From: Panagrolaimus kolymaensis
Lineage: Eukaryota; Nematoda; Chromadorea; Rhabditida; Panagrolaimidae
Reading direction: 5' to 3'
NCBI GenBank assembly: GCA_028622995.1
Contig: JAJQJQ010000041.1
Span: forward strand, 1,302,001 to 1,366,000
DNA: 64,000 nt
In this document: positions 38,325-52,302 of the stretch, in pieces
Position numbering within the stretch: position 1 is the stretch's first letter
Layout of the letters: every line of letters begins with the position of its first letter
The notes under the pieces: generated by a model
Databases searched by the model: none
Seen by the model: only the letters and a program-made list of their open reading frames with translations
What the model was told of the DNA's origin: nothing
Position numbers and translations under genes: made by a program

Positions 38325-39013
38325 ATATAAGAAAAATATAATATGTAAATTATGGCCATATCTTGAATGTACAAAGAATTTTTTTGTTTTTAAAACAAAC
38401 AAAATATGCATTTTTGAAATTTTAAACTAAAAACATTTGTTTAATAAAACATTAAATTATCTATCAAAAATTTCCACAACATTTAAAAAAAGGAAAATGC
38501 TTGCGTTAATAAAAAAATATTTTCTTAATAAAATTTTGTCTCAGAAAATTATTTGATAAAGCTTTTTCCTTTAAAGAAATGCTTTACCGTGACACTCGAA
38601 AACAAATCTGTTATTTCATAGCGAAGCGAAAAAAAGTTTGTTCCAATCTTCTGAAAACAAATTTTTAATAATTTTGGAATGAATGTGTTTTATTTCGTTG
38701 GTTGCTTATTTGATTTTACTTTAATTATCCTATCGAATGAGTTATTCCTATCAAAAGCTGATTCAAGAAAGATACATCTTTATTTAAAGAGTTTTTATTA
38801 TTTATAAAAAAAAATAAAAACTAAGGCAGTATATAAAAATTCAGAAAGCACTCAATTATCATCAAATTGCACAGATATAAAAAATAATATTTGCATCAGG
38901 GTTAAAGAAGAAAAAAAATTAATGGTAAAAAGATAAAATAATATTTCGTAGCAACAACAACCGCAGTAGCAACTTTTTTCTCCAAAAAAAGCATATATGC
39001 ACCTTTGTTTTTC

Positions 39014-39522
39014 TTATGGTTGCCATGCAAGAGCATATTGGCCATCCTTTTCAACTTTGCAAGTTTTTCCTTGTTTATAATGGGATTTATAAGCAAAATC
39101 ATCCAAAGCTACAACGGTTTCAAATTTGCCACCCAAAGATCCTTCAGCCATTTTTTGAATTGAATCAGCTGAAGATAAAAGATCATCTCCACTCATAGCG
39201 GATTTCATAGCACTTTCAAGTTCTTTATTGCAACATGTGAATCCTATAAAAAAATTATTAGGGAATTATTAAAATTAGTTGGGGAATTATGGAGAAAAAA
39301 ATGGCGAAAGTAATTTTTTGTTTGGTAATTAACTTTAGCGACAGTAATAAAGAAAATTTTTGAGATGGAAATTTTTGAGCCCAAAAAAGTAGCCGATGAT
39401 GGTCCTAATGTTTACTTACCCGAATCATTAATGTAACAATTATCATTGCCATCTTGAGCAGAGATAACACAAATAAGGGAGAAAAGTGCAATAAGGCCAA
39501 ACAATACTGATGATCTTTCCAT
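39014..39522 (-). CDS. Short secreted ground-like domain protein
   Basis: Two exons (39420-39522, 39014-39243; split codon G|GA) encode 110 residues: signal peptide (SVLFGLIALFSLICVISA), two extra cysteine-bearing residues, then a ground-like domain (FTCCNKELESAMKSAM, ALDDFAYKSHYKQGKTCKVE, YALAW). It lacks the long linker of the neighbouring ground-like gene and faces it tail to tail. The usual final TP.PY is replaced by AWQP. Confidence 0.78.
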
Positions 39523-41470
39523 TTTTTCGTTTTGTTTATTTTTTTTATCCTAAGTTTAGATTCCTAAAAAAAATATTGAAATTTATAAATCCATCATTAA
39601 AACTCAAACAAACATAAAAACTATTTTAAACTCGATAAGGTCACGTCCAAAAATGAAGAAAGAACGAAAAATACTCGAATAAAATTATTTATTTTTTTTG
39701 AAGGAAGAGGAGGAGAGTGGGGTTTCATAAATCTCTCACTGAATTTTTTTTGAATCAAATTCTTTAACTTTCTTTCTCCCTCTCTCAATTTTTGTGAATG
39801 CTAATTAAATGAATTTGGGTCGACGAATCATGTTTTAATTCCATTTTCATTTTCATTTGTTGGAAGAAGAAAAAAAATAATTCGAAAACCGTTCATGTTT
39901 TTCGGGAAGAACATCTTCATCATCGCTCATTCATTAGATGAACACAAAAAATAAACGCCTGTTTCATATTTTTGGCGATGGCAGGCGGCTAATTGGAATT
40001 AAAATAAGATTACAAACAATTTATTTTGTTAATTAATCAAATTTTATTTTTCAAGTGTTTATTGTTATTCATGTCAAAAAAATAATTTATTTTTAAAATA
40101 ACCGAAAAGGAAGAAATTAAAGAATCTTGAAAGAAAAGAGTTGAAAACAATCAAGGTTACTCTTTGGATTAATGAATCCTTGGAAATGGTAAAGATTAAT
40201 TTTAAAAAATGGTTTAAAAAAGTTTCAAAATCCTTGAAAAACTATGGTGGAATTCTTAAACCCAAAATATCAAACAATAAAATATTTGGCTTTCATAATC
40301 CTTCGCTTTTATCTTAATTTCCAAGCTACCATAGCCGTCTTGTCAAACTCGATTACATATCAAAAAAAGTTTAAATACACGCGAAAAATAAAATCCAAAA
40401 GCCAATTAAAAAAATGGACCTTTTTTCAACTGATTATGTCCAAACATATAAAAACAGTTTAGTTTAATAAAAGGCAAACATGATTGGGGAAGTAAAACAA
40501 AAAAAAAAGATGAAAAGAAAAAGAAGATTCTCCACCTCCTCTTCCTCCTTCTTTTTTTTCTTCTTCTTCGTTGGATCAAATCAATCCAGTCCTTTCTTTA
40601 TCCCTCGAAAGGCAGTAGCACAAAATTAATTCGAAAAAAACTGCCATTTCTTCCTTCTTTTCTTTTTTTGCTTTAACTTTTTTTCCACAAGAAACACAGC
40701 AGCAAAAAAAGAAGGCAAATACCGGTTTTGTTGTTCGAAGCTCTGCGACGACGTTATTTTTTATTTTATTTTAAAAGCAACCGACGACGACAACAAAAAA
40801 TAGCCAGTCGTTGCCGCCGATGACCATTAAAATGGTGGTCAAACACGCAGCATCAACAAAGAAATTCAGAAGATGAAGACAAAAAACGGGTAATGGACAT
40901 TACTTGTTGTCTCTCTTATCCATCAGATGGAAGAGCAGCGTCGGCGTTAAGCTTGTTACGTACATAAAAGACATAAAATTAGATAATTTTTGCTTCCGAA
41001 AATATAAATAAAAAAACATTAACTTTTTTGTAACAATTTTGGAAGAACAAGAAAAAGACTGGATATAACGTATTAAATCTTCTTCCTTCCTATCTCATTC
41101 CCCTTTAATGGTCAGTCAAAAATAATAAATAAAAAAAGTTTAACATGTCCAAATAAATTTTTATCAACTAGTTTATTTATCCAATATGGTTGATGCCCTA
41201 AAGGCAATTAAATAATGTTGCTCGACTATGCTTGCGATTGCTGCTGCTGCAATCGAGCAGCGGGATCTTGTTACGTGTGCATTCAACCTAAAAAAAGCAT
41301 GAAGCAAACGATTACGTCGCTAACTATGATGGATGGAAAGAGTAAAAAAGTGGATATTCAAATGAGTGAAACAATATTAAAATAAAAAACAACTTTATTC
41401 ATACAATGTACAATAATAACAATCATAAAAAAAGAGATATACAATAACAATAATAAATGAACATAAGAGA
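39523..41470. other. Gene-poor intergenic, upstream of the short ground-like gene
   Basis: About 1.9 kb, AT-rich, with purine-rich runs (AAGAAGAA near 40500-40560) and GACGAC/CAACAA patches near 40750-40800. No exon is convincing. It may hold regulatory DNA. Confidence 0.4.
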
Positions 41471-44196
41471 TCAATTCAAATCAGCTATATTGTCATCATC
41501 CAATAAAAATGGTTGAGGTCTTGATGATGATGAGATTCGGTGAGTAACTTCAGAAGTCTGAAAAAGAAAGAAATGTTTAGTAAGTTATGAAGTAATAAAA
41601 GAAAGATAACAACAGCACAGACAAAATGCAAGCAAATAAAGAAAAAAAAAGTTTTAATGACACCAAAATCATAGAAGATACTTACCGATCCATAATCATA
41701 AAAGTTAGGAGCCAATTCTTGAATCCATTCTGGATCAATTTCACTTAAATCTCTTATGGAATTTTGTAATACATCAGTAAAAACGACCCATTTTGGCAGT
41801 TCACTTCGATACATGATTGCTGAACCTTTATAAACATTGAAGGTTGTTGTTTCATAAATAGTGTGATATCGACCATCGTGACCATATTTTGCAACATTGG
41901 TGAAAAAACCACTTAATAAACATCTTCGAATCTTTTCTGTTTCGCCAATTAATCCTTTGCATGAGACAAGTTTGATTTTGTATTTCTTCAAATAAGCGAT
42001 AAGTTGATCCCGAATATTTTGAGCTCGAAGAAGACCTTTGTAGTTGACATGAAATTGATTACACCATTTTTGAGCTTTGTTGTTTGCGATGAAAGCAGTA
42101 TAAATATTCAGCATAGTAAGATGATCACCTTCAGCAACAGAAAATTCACGTTTTGTAAGCTCCTAAAATTCATCAAAGTATGATAAAAAGGTACAAAATA
42201 GTCTAACAAAAAACTCACGGCTTCATGTTTAGCATTTCTCGGTAAATTGAAAGCATCTTGAATTTGCATCATAGCCAAAATGGTAACAATTTCTTCACTG
42301 CATCCAAATTTTTCTGATGTTAACAAAACCTTTGAATGCATTGGTGGCAATGGTAAAGCACACATTTTAGTTCCAAGATTATTCGTCAGCGCTCCTTCAT
42401 CATCAATAGCTCCCAAAGCATGAAGTAAATCAAAGCCATTTGCCATAGCTTTAACTCGAGGTCTTGCAAGATAATGGAAGCGAACAACATTTGATACACC
42501 CAAAGTTTTTAATTGTAAGATAACAGGAGCTAAATGGCATCGTTGAATTTCGGGAACAGTTGCAAAGAGAAGTTTTTTAAATTCTGATTCAGGATAAAGA
42601 CGATAACATTTTCCTGGGCGTACACGTCCAGCCCTTCCAGCACGTTGATCAGCAGCTGCTTGAGAAATAGGTACAACCATTAAAGTTTCAATGCCATTTT
42701 GAGGATCAGCAATTCGCATCTTTACAAAGCCACAATCGATCACTAAAAAAAGCAAAGGTAAGTTATCAAGCATGGTTATTACGTGGTTTAGATAAACAGA
42801 AAGTTAAAAAGTTTATGTTGCTTACCATAAGAAATTCCAGGAATAGTTACTGATGTCTCAGCAATATTTGTTGCAACCACAACTTTTCGAGTTCCAAATG
42901 GTGTTGAATCAAATGCTCGTAACTAAAAAACCATTTTCACTATCGAAATCACAAAATAAAACGCTCATACCTGCTCCTTTTGTGATAATCCACCATACAA
43001 TGGAACAATCCAAAGCTTATCACAATTTTTCATTGTCTTTGTTTGTTCTTTCAAATCAGTACATATTGCTTCAACTTCATCTTGTCCAGTAAGAAAAACT
43101 AGGATATCACCACTTGGATGCCTCGTATGAATATCAATTATAGTTGAAAGTGCAGCTTTGACATAACTTGGAACAGGCCTAAAAAATAAAGAGTTCGTGA
43201 ATGAAGTAAACATGCAAAACGAAAACCATACTTTTCAGCATAAAAAATATCCACAGGATAAGTACTTCCTTCAACAGAAACAATTGCAGCGGTATCTTTA
43301 ATTGGATCATCGGTATCATTGAGTTCAAAAAATTGACGAAAATATGCTGCATCCAAAGTTGCTGATGAGACAATAACTCGCAAATCTTCACGAATTTTTT
43401 GTAGTCGACGTAAAAGTGCAAGTAAAAGATCAGTATTAACAGAGCGTTCATGAGCTTCATCGATCATAATAACACTGAAAAATAATGTTTTTAGGCAAAG
43501 AATCAAAAACAAAAGCTTACCTATATTTTAACAGCAAAGGATCAGCACTCATTTCTCTCAGTAATAATCCATCAGTCATATATTGAATCATAGTTTCATC
43601 ACTTGTTACTCCACCAAATCGAACAACAAATCCAACTTTTCCACCTAATCGACAAAGTTGTTCATCAGCAACTCTTGTGGCAAGCTAAAAATTTTACATG
43701 TTAATATTTGAATCAAAAGGTCAATAAACACATACTGTAACAGCAGCTACTCTTCTAGGTTGTGTAATTCCAATCAGCCTTCTATCACTGCACCATCCAG
43801 CTTCCATTAAAAATTGTGGCACTTGTGTGCTTTTTCCACTTCCAGTTTCACCAACAATGATAACAGTTCGAAATCTTTCAAGAGCATATAAAACTTGCAT
43901 TCGATACTAAAATTCATATCATGATGAGATGAGGAAAAAAGGTTTAAACCATAACATACTTTTGCAATAGGAAGCATACTTCGTTGTTTCTGAATGGACA
44001 TCGTGTAATATGGATTGAAAACAGCAATTTGAGATGATCTTGCTCCATCATCGCCGCCATCTTCGCGTTCTTCTAATACTGAAGTTGTTACAGTTTCGAT
44101 ATCTTCTAAAAAATTAAAGAATTATTGGTGTTGTGAATAAGAAAATAATAATTTACCTGATGGTTTTTTAAATACAACTCTTGAATCCGCCGACAT
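41471..44196 (-). CDS. DHX35: DEAH-box RNA helicase DHX35
   Basis: Ten exons (44157-44196, 43960-44105, 43736-43906, 43521-43684, 43232-43474, 42971-43178, 42826-42922, 42219-42742, 41686-42162, 41471-41557) join in phase into 718 residues; the human protein has 703. DHX35 is linked to the catalytic spliceosome. All helicase motifs are present: [10 protein letters not shown], Ia [53 protein letters not shown]. The HA2/OB C-terminus is intact ([26 protein letters not shown]). The start [13 protein letters not shown] followed by [14 protein letters not shown] fits the family. Introns are short. No defects seen. Confidence 0.95.
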
Positions 44197-46590
44197 GATT
44201 TTTAATTAACCAAAAAATTATCAAAGTAACTTTCTTTCAAAATTTCTAAAAATTCTAAAACGTTTTTCAAAGTTTTTGCCATTATTTGGCTTTGCGTTTT
44301 CTTTCATTTTTGCACCGGGGAATTCAAACTTTGCAATAATTATGCTTCTTCGATTCGATGGACTAACAAATTTTTTTATTCAAGCTGCTTGATAGCCAAC
44401 TACAAAACAATTTTTCTTTTTTTACTTTTTCAACTTCAAAAAAACTTAAGTTTAAATAAATAAGAAATTTTTTAATGTCATCACTTTTCAACAAGTTCCA
44501 ATAATAAATATATTCTTTAACCTTTAAGAACAAAAGTCAAAAAGAATGAAACCCATGCTGCTTTTTTTCTTTCCATTGATTGCACTCTTGTTGCTGCCTC
44601 TTTTTTTTTATGTGTGTGTTTTTTTTCTGGCTTAAAACCCTTCTCTTATGTATGTATTTGTAAAAAAATTCCTCTTTTCCATTTTCATTATTAGCATTAT
44701 TAGAGTAGCCATATGTTTGGTTGTTTGCTAGTTTGGTTAGTTGTTGAAAAGATCAATAAATTATTAAGGCTTATGACGTTTATAAAAACGTGACAATAAT
44801 GGTTTAAAGAATATGAAGAAGAGGAAGAAGAAAGAAGCTTCGATGACTTTCATTCATTCTTACACAAAGCCTAAAGAACGCTAGCAACACTTAAAAGCTT
44901 GCCTTCATTTTGTTGTTATAAAAAAAAGAAGAGAAAAATGCTTTTAATGTTTTTTTATTTTGCTTTCTTCTTCAACCAAAAAAACTGATGCAATTTTGAG
45001 AAATATTTTTTTTTTGGAATGGTTTGAAAAGGAATGGAAGAAGCCAGCTGACTTTTTGGACTTTTATTATTTGTTTGAAAATGCTTTATAAATCTTTGTA
45101 CCGAGAACTTCAAAACGGTTGATAAGATTTCGATATTCTGGTTCGTGTCTAAAGCGAGGTTTTAGATCACAGAATTTTGATACCCGTGAATTGACTTTCT
45201 CGAGTCATCATCGCCAGCCTTAGTTTTTTTTCTACCTGTTCTTTTGGAAATCAAAGTTCTTCCTTCTCTCTTTTTTTTTCATCCATCGATTTTCTTGTCT
45301 TCCTTTCTATGTTGGCCTTTCAAGAAATTGCTGGAAATCGCAACAACAAAAAAAAGAACTAATCGAGCAAAACAGAAAACACCAACTTTATTATTATTAT
45401 TTTTTCAAACTTTTTTTGAGTTATCATGTAGCTCCAATAGCTCATCATCTATTAACGCATTTTTAGAGTTCATTTTTTTCTTTTATCTTTTCCATTTCAT
45501 TTTGAAAGAACCAAGACTTTTTTTTTATCATCACCCGATTTTGAGTGCAGACGTCCTTTTTCGATATCTTTTTTTATTGTTGTACTCCATCAATCAAATC
45601 AAAAGAAGGCAAAGTTCATTCATTTCATCGGGCAATGATGATGACGCTTATTTCTGCTGTTGATGATGAAGTAATAGTGTTTCTACCAATTCTATCGATT
45701 GATTAATATTTTAAAAAGATCGTTTTTTGGTGCATTTTTTTTCATTCAAGGAAAAATAATTAATGGCAAACGTTTTTGTTCTCTTTTTTTTGTTGAACGA
45801 CGAGTATATTGCATTTTTCATTTTTTTGTTCTTTCTTTTCTTCTTTTTGTTTTATTTATTTTTGTTGTTGTTGCGTTTCGTTTCATTTTACGTTTTTCTA
45901 AAACAAAAAGGTTGTAATCGCCCATTTATTTTTCTTTCTCATTCATACTTGTTCTCATTCGTTTGTTCCATTTCAAAATTTTTTAGTTATAATTTGTTTC
46001 AAATATTTATGCTTGGAAGATTTTTTTATTGAGATTCTTAAAATTATTTCGGGATCCCTTTTAACCCATGCTTTCTGCTTTTTATATATCCATTTTAATT
46101 TTAGCCTTCGGTTACTTTTAGCATAATTATAAATTTTGGAACTTTTAGCTCCTTGAAATGTTAAAATTTCAAGCTAACTTTTTTTTAGCTCGTCTTTACT
46201 TTGAGCACTCCTGCTTTTTATTTTCTCCCGATTTATTAAAAGAGTTTTTTGAAGTAAAATTAGAAAAGGAAGAATCGAAGATTTGTAAAAACATCACAAA
46301 CTAGCTAACTTTTTATAAATCGTATGTTTCGAGGATCGTGCTTTTTCTATTTTTTTTTGTAACTCGTGAATCTTAAAGTTAAATCGATAAAAAACAGCAT
46401 TTTTGGTTTTTACTTTTCCTCAAAAATCAAATCGCTTAAACCCAAACTTACTTCTTTTTCTGTTGTGTTGATGTTTGTAAAATTTTTGAATTATCACACT
46501 AAAAATTGATTTATTTCTAGCCTTATCAATCCACTTATTTTATTAACTCTGTAATAATCAGCCGCTGCATCGACATACATACAAGCAACA
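44197..46590. other. Gene-poor intergenic
   Basis: 2.4 kb of AT-rich, pyrimidine-rich sequence. Open frames (for example near 45244-45663) are phenylalanine/serine-rich and follow T-runs, so I treat them as chance. Nothing recognised. Confidence 0.45.
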
Positions 46591-46986
46591 ATGAATCGAT
46601 TAACAAATTTATTCATTCATCGATGTCCCAATTTAAATAAGTTCGTTTTTATATTTGTTTGTACTTTGCCCACTTTTTTTTCATTTATTATCGATTGATT
46701 GAATAATTTTTTTTTCAGTCGCATAAATTCCCGACTAATTTCACGATTACCTCGATGGATACCTTCAACCACGCCTGCGATAAATCCAGAATCTATTCCA
46801 ATTACAAACATTAACACAGAACCAAAGACATCAATAAAAAAAGTTTGAATTTTTAGATTATTAAAAAATTGAAAAATGGTAAAATTATTTTTAGCATAAT
46901 CCTTTGCCACATCTTGAGGAGAAGCTTACATGTGATTTTTGCCAAAGTGAATTGGTTCAACGAAGTACATCATCAACATTTTCAAG
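46591..46986 (+). CDS. First three exons of an unrecognised, probably mitochondrial, protein
   Basis: Exons 46591-46640, 46719-46842 and 46895-46986 join in phase (AA|T, then phase 0). The product starts MNRLTNLFIHRCPNLNNR, rich in Arg and Asn without acid, like a mitochondrial targeting sequence. A proline-rich linker (WIPSTTPAINPESIPI) follows, then LEEKLTCDFCQSELVQRS, a CxxC that could bind zinc with partners in a later exon. The third exon ends with a GTTTGT donor, and I find no sure next exon. One candidate is near 48235 after TTTTTCCAG, which would add about ten residues and stop. The overlapping minus-strand frame (46617-46910) is best read as a shadow. Confidence 0.4.
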
Positions 46987-49432
46987 GTTTGTACTTTTAC
47001 TTTATGTTTCTGAAAAAAAAAAAGAAGTCATGTTTTTGGGAAAGTCTCTCTCTGTATCTTTTTGTGCGGCTGAATGCGGCAGAGTGACCCAATGTGCAAC
47101 ATATGCAGCTGCAGCTGGATTATCTTTTTTACGCATCTATCAACAACAAAAATTATGGAACACCACAATCGGTGCTATGTTTTTGCACATGCAAAAGCAT
47201 CACTATCTTTCACGATCGCTCATCTGTTTTCATTTTTTTTTTGTGATAAGAAATGCTTTTTTGTGGTTTATTTCCCGGTTTAATTTTGATCTCTCTTCGT
47301 TTTTGTACCTTTTGTACTGTATTAATGCGGCACTCCGCCGCACATTCATTCATCTTCCCCACTCTGCCACCATCACTTTTCATCATTTGCACAGAGAAAA
47401 ATAATTATTATTTTGTTGTTGACTTGACTGACCGATAGTGGTCATCAGTAATCACAATCGTTGATCACTGATTAAAAAAATGTCGAATAGCAAAAAACAT
47501 TTTTTATTTTTGCAGAGTTTTTTTTAAAACTTATAAAATTAGAAAGACAAAAGAATAACTGTGTGTTACTTCACGTGAAAAAAAAATAGGTTGAGATTTA
47601 TTTTTAATTTGCGGATATCCATCTTAAATTTTCAAAAAACACTTTCTATTTTTGGAAGAAGAAAAAAAGTTGCTGAATTTATTTAAAAAAAACCGAGGAA
47701 CTTGTTTTTTTTAAAAAGTAGCAAGCATACTTTGAACGAACAAAGATTATCACTTTTAAAGAATTATAGTGGACATCGAACCATTTTTTGTTAATATTTT
47801 TTAAAAATGAAACTCGTTGAGCCTTTTTCGGTTTACAAAAAGATGATGCAAGGTTTTTAAAATGAAAATAATTTGTCGTGTTTTTCAAAGACTTGGTTCA
47901 AGCAAAAATCATTTAAACGTAACATTTTTAAAGAAGCTCTGGAAATTTAAATTTCATCGTTGAGTTAACGCTTTTTTAATTATGATATAAAGTGAAACTC
48001 CAATTCAATTTAATTGCCAACAACCCAGCTTTTGCTAACCAAGCTTTTGAAAATATTAAAAACAATTGCAATAGTTAGTTAGAAGCTTTTATTAATAGAG
48101 CAAATGAATTTCACTGTATTTACACTTTTCTGTGTATTATTATTTTTTGATCTAAAAAAATTATAGTAAAAAATGTCGCAATTTTTTCAAAAAAAATATA
48201 TCTTTAAAACTCTTATTTTTTATTTTTCCAGACATCGTCATAATGTCACGGCGATCATTTTTTAGTTTGTTGAGAAGAGAAGGAGCCATCGGCAATTCAC
48301 TGATAAAGATGGTGTTTCCCCGTTTTTTGACTTTTTAGTAGGAAGAGAAAAAAGAAAACACATTTCAATGAAAAAGATTTCTTTGAGAAATGATTTTTTA
48401 AAATCATTTTTGGTTTTTTTTTATCTCTCCTTAAAATATGTAAACATCGGTAATAGCTAAAAATAGAAATTTGCAGATGAAAAAGATTTGATTTATATAA
48501 GGCTAAAGCCATCACTCAATCATCCAAAACTTTAAAAAGCAAAAAAAATGGAAAAGCTATGTACCGACAAAACCTCTTTTTTCATCCCATGTGAATTTCA
48601 TTCGATATTATTCACGTGAAAAAAGAACAGTGTTTCTTGTTGTTGTTGGTTTGTCTGAGAGGTTCGATGATCTTTTCTAAGAAAAATAAATGTCTCAGTT
48701 GTTTGTTTCGACGATCGAGACAAAAAGCATGATTTTTTTGAACATATTGGACTTTGTTTTCTTAGATAATCGCCGCCGTAATAACAACATTCGGGGAAGC
48801 CGTAAGAAAAAATTAATATCAACCAACCATCAGGCGACATAGGTGTTTGTTTATTTGTTTATCAAAATTTAGTACAGTAATTTCTTCCATGCATTTTCCA
48901 CTTTATTAATGGCAGCGATTTTTTTACGACTAAAATAAATCTTTTTTAGAACTTTTTTCTTTCACATCAATGTCCACCTCAGTGGCATTAATACTTTGTA
49001 ACTCCGCCCCCTTTTTTCTGCATTCACTGCAACAACAACAAAATATGAGAAAAACCTGCAAACATTTTTTTCATCTTTATGGGTGATGGATCTTTATTGG
49101 GCTGGACCGTAAAAAGATTACTTTTGCCACCCTAAATATAGTTGATATATTTTTGTCGAAATGGGCGGGAAGTTGTCTGTCGTCTAATCTTGAAAGTCGT
49201 ATACCTTTCCCTGACCAAAAAAAAAAAATAGGAGGAAATATTTGTATAAAAGGTGCTACAGTTTTAGCCATTTCCTCATATCATTCAACGCCGGCTTTCC
49301 ATTTTCTTAACTTCGTTGCTTCATTCCAAAAGACAGTTTTCGCGTGAAATTAATGAAAGCCAAATTTAAAAAAAATAGTTACTAAAGCTATTAACCTTTT
49401 TTGTTTTCAGTAAACATAATCACCTTGAAGCC
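46987..49432. other. Gene-poor intergenic or long intron
   Basis: 2.4 kb without a convincing exon. If the gene at 46591 continues, this is its intron. TTTTCAG at about 49404-49411, 25 bp upstream of the ATG at 49433, is a likely trans-splice acceptor for the phosphatase gene. Confidence 0.4.
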
Positions 49433-50593
49433 ATGACTTTTTCAAATTCCCCTATTGTTGTTGTTGAACAACAACAACTACCTCGAATGATAACATCAGA
49501 AAATTTTTCACAAATCTTAAATGAAATTGATACCTTTATTTTTGATGCTGATGGAGTTTTATGGCTTGGTGAAGATAAAATTGATGGATCCCCTCAACTT
49601 TTAGATTATCTTCTTCTTTTGGTAAGTTTTAAAAAAAAACTTTTTTTGGTTTAATTAAATTAATTTTTTTTTAGAATAAACGAGTAATTATTCTCACAAA
49701 TAATGCAACAAAATCCAGAGCACTTTATGCTAAAAAGCTTGCAAACCTTGGATATAATGAAAGAATAAATAAAACAAATATTGTTAATCCAGCCGCTGTG
49801 GTTGCGGAAACTCTTTATCGAGCAGGAATAAAACAAATGGGCAAGAAAGTATATCTTATTGGTTCTCAAGGAATTAAAGATGAATTAGATAATCTTGGAA
49901 TAGAATATTTTGGTGATGGACCTGATCCAATTGAAAATCAACCTGATAATAGAGCATTTATTTATGATTTAAAATTGGATGAAAAAATTGAAAATGTTGG
50001 AGCTGTGGTTGTTGGATATGAAAAACATTTTAATTATCATAAATTAATGAAAGCTGCAAATTATTTGCAAGAAGAGGATTGTCTCTTTCTTGCAACCAAT
50101 GCGGATGAAACTTGTCCAGGTAAAAAAATAATTTACAATAATTTTTGTTTTGAGATTTTTGGTAATAAATAACTAAAATGATAGGAATCCAAAGCTTTCA
50201 AATATTTACTTACTAAAATTTATTACTGTTATTTTGTTTTTTTCAGGACCCAATCCCAATGTAATTATCCCAGATGCAGGACCTATTTTGGCTGCAGTTC
50301 AATGTGCATCAGGTCGGGAAGCCATTATTGTTGGAAAACCAAATTCCCCTGCATTTGATTACATTTCTCGCCGATGGAAAATTAATCCCAAAAGAACTAT
50401 AATGATTGGAGATCGAACTAATACCGATGTAAAATTTGGTCGAGATCATGGCCTTCAAACTATGCTAGTTTTATCTGGATGTCATCAAGTTGAAGATATT
50501 CTTGAAAATCAAATAAATGAACGAGATGATATGATCCCTGATTTTTATGCTGAATGTTTAGGGGCTCTTTTACCAAATCGATACAATGCATAA
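49433..50593 (+). CDS. Phosphoglycolate phosphatase (HAD superfamily)
   Basis: Three exons (49433-49621, 49675-50119, 50247-50593; split codon G|GA) encode 326 residues. The enzyme hydrolyses 2-phosphoglycolate and related toxic side products of glycolysis such as glycerol-3-phosphate. HAD motif 1, DTFIFDADGVLW, carries both catalytic Asp residues. Motif 2 is ILTNNATKSR. The C2-type cap is followed by motif 3 (VGKPNSPAF) and motif 4 (IMIGDRTNTDVKFGR). This is the PGP/PDXP layout. The N-terminus has a short extra stretch with QQQ. Confidence 0.9.
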
Positions 50594-51228
50594 ATGCCGA
50601 CTTACAATCGTGTCAATCTTATAAATTTAAATTTAATTTTTTTTACTAATAATCAAAAAAAAAACTACTGTGTAGTTTGACAATTAATTTTCTAACTCAC
50701 AACAAAATTAGACTTTTTTTTAAATAATTTTTTTACGTGTTTCTTTTCAATTCCATTACGTGTAATCACCCAATTTTTTAGTTTGTAACAAAATTTGTTT
50801 AACTTCTTTGAAGAATTTTTATTAATACTCGCCATTTATTATTTTGTTTGTTGTATATTTTTGAATTGTTTTTAATAAAAAAATAAAATATAAAAAACTT
50901 TTTTTGTCTTTGCATGAATTTTGTAATAATCATTCTTCGAGTATGATTCCCGGATAATAACCGATAGCTTTTTTTTCTGAAGCGCATATTAAAAAAATTA
51001 CTTGGTTAAAATTGATTGGTTTTATTGAACGAAAATTTGCTTCTTTTAGAGCGCCAAGAAGTGTATCGTTAGGTCAAATCAAATATAAGTGACTATCAAA
51101 CCTTATCCTAGCACCATCACTCAAATACATACATATTTTTTTTGTTTCGCTTTTTTTTGGCAGATAAAACTTTTTTTCTTCATCCATTCCATCTTTTTTT
51201 TTATATTCTTCCACCCACAACAAAAATT

Positions 51229-51931
51229 ATGATGATTCAATTTCCATTTTTCAATTTACCTTTCACCATTAAAGATCGATTTGCTGAACTTTGTGATGCT
51301 CCAACTTTAATTAATTTAAGAAAAATTTTTCCAACTGAAAATTTGGCGCCCAAAAGAAAGTTGATTCAAAAAGCTGAAATCAATCATGAAATAACAAATT
51401 TAGAAGAAAATCAATTTCAAACTCTTTCGAATTTTGATAAATCTCTCGAAATTTTATATCTTTTTCGAATAGTTCAAACTAAAATTAATCGAAAAGATGT
51501 AAATGGAATAATAACAAATTATTATACAAGATTATCCATAGTTACAGGAATATTGGAACTTGAAACAATTAATTATTTAATTGGACCAAAAGTAAACTAT
51601 TTATTTATATATTTAAAAATTAATGGAAAAGATGATAAAAAATTTGATGAAAAATTTAAAGAATTCGTCGATCGTTTGATACTCATCGAAACCATTGAGT
51701 AAGTTAAAAGTTTTTTTTGTTGTTGTAATTATAAAAAGTTAAGTTAATTTAATTTGTGCTTTCTTCAGCTTTCATCTCCTTGTTGAATCTCCAGAAAATT
51801 TGGAATATATTAAAACTCAAATTATGCGACTTTCTGATAATGGAACAAATTCCCCGGGAGTTATCCATTCTCCAAACATTCCAAATATGTTACATTTTTA
51901 TAAAAATGTCAAAGATTACGACGTCGACTAA
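51229..51931 (+). CDS. Divergent F-box-like family protein, copy 1 of duplicated block
   Basis: Two exons (51229-51698, 51769-51931; GA|C) encode 210 residues. The start MMIQFPFFNLPFTIKDRFAE continues LCDAPTL, the family pattern shared with 11425 and 60966. The rest is Ile/Leu/Asn-rich and likely helical. A TopBP1-like gene follows; the same order occurs at 60966 and 62880, so this is one arm of a segmental duplication. SCF substrate adaptor is a guess from family resemblance. Confidence 0.6.
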
Positions 51932-52302
51932 TAATATGCTATCATCGGAAAAAACATTTTGCAATATCAAAAAAAGCACCAAAAAAGAAGAGTCACAAAA
52001 TAAAAACGAGAAAAAGACTATTATCATTTTTTTGAAACGTAAATGTAAAAGTTTTTATGAATTTTATTTATGAAACAAATAAAAAAGAATTTTGAAAACT
52101 TTATGTTGGTAATTTTTTTATCTTTTATTTATTTTTCTAAGTTTTGATAGTTTGAGCATATTTTTGTTTCGTTTTCTTCTTTGATTTTGCATCTTCCAAA
52201 AAAGAGCTAAAAATCATAAACATTTTTAAAATTATTTTTTCAATAAAAAAATGAAATATAAGAAACAACAAAAAAGGCTTTTTTTTATTACGAAATTCCA
52301 AG

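Noticed and set aside
45244..46032. Several long phenylalanine/serine-rich open frames
   Set aside because: They follow T- and CTT-rich DNA, have no splice or family support, and read as chance.
46617..46910. Minus-strand frame with a hydrophobic stretch and an Arg/Glu-rich helix
   Set aside because: It has no ATG and overlaps plus-strand exons that have correct splice sites and matching phases.
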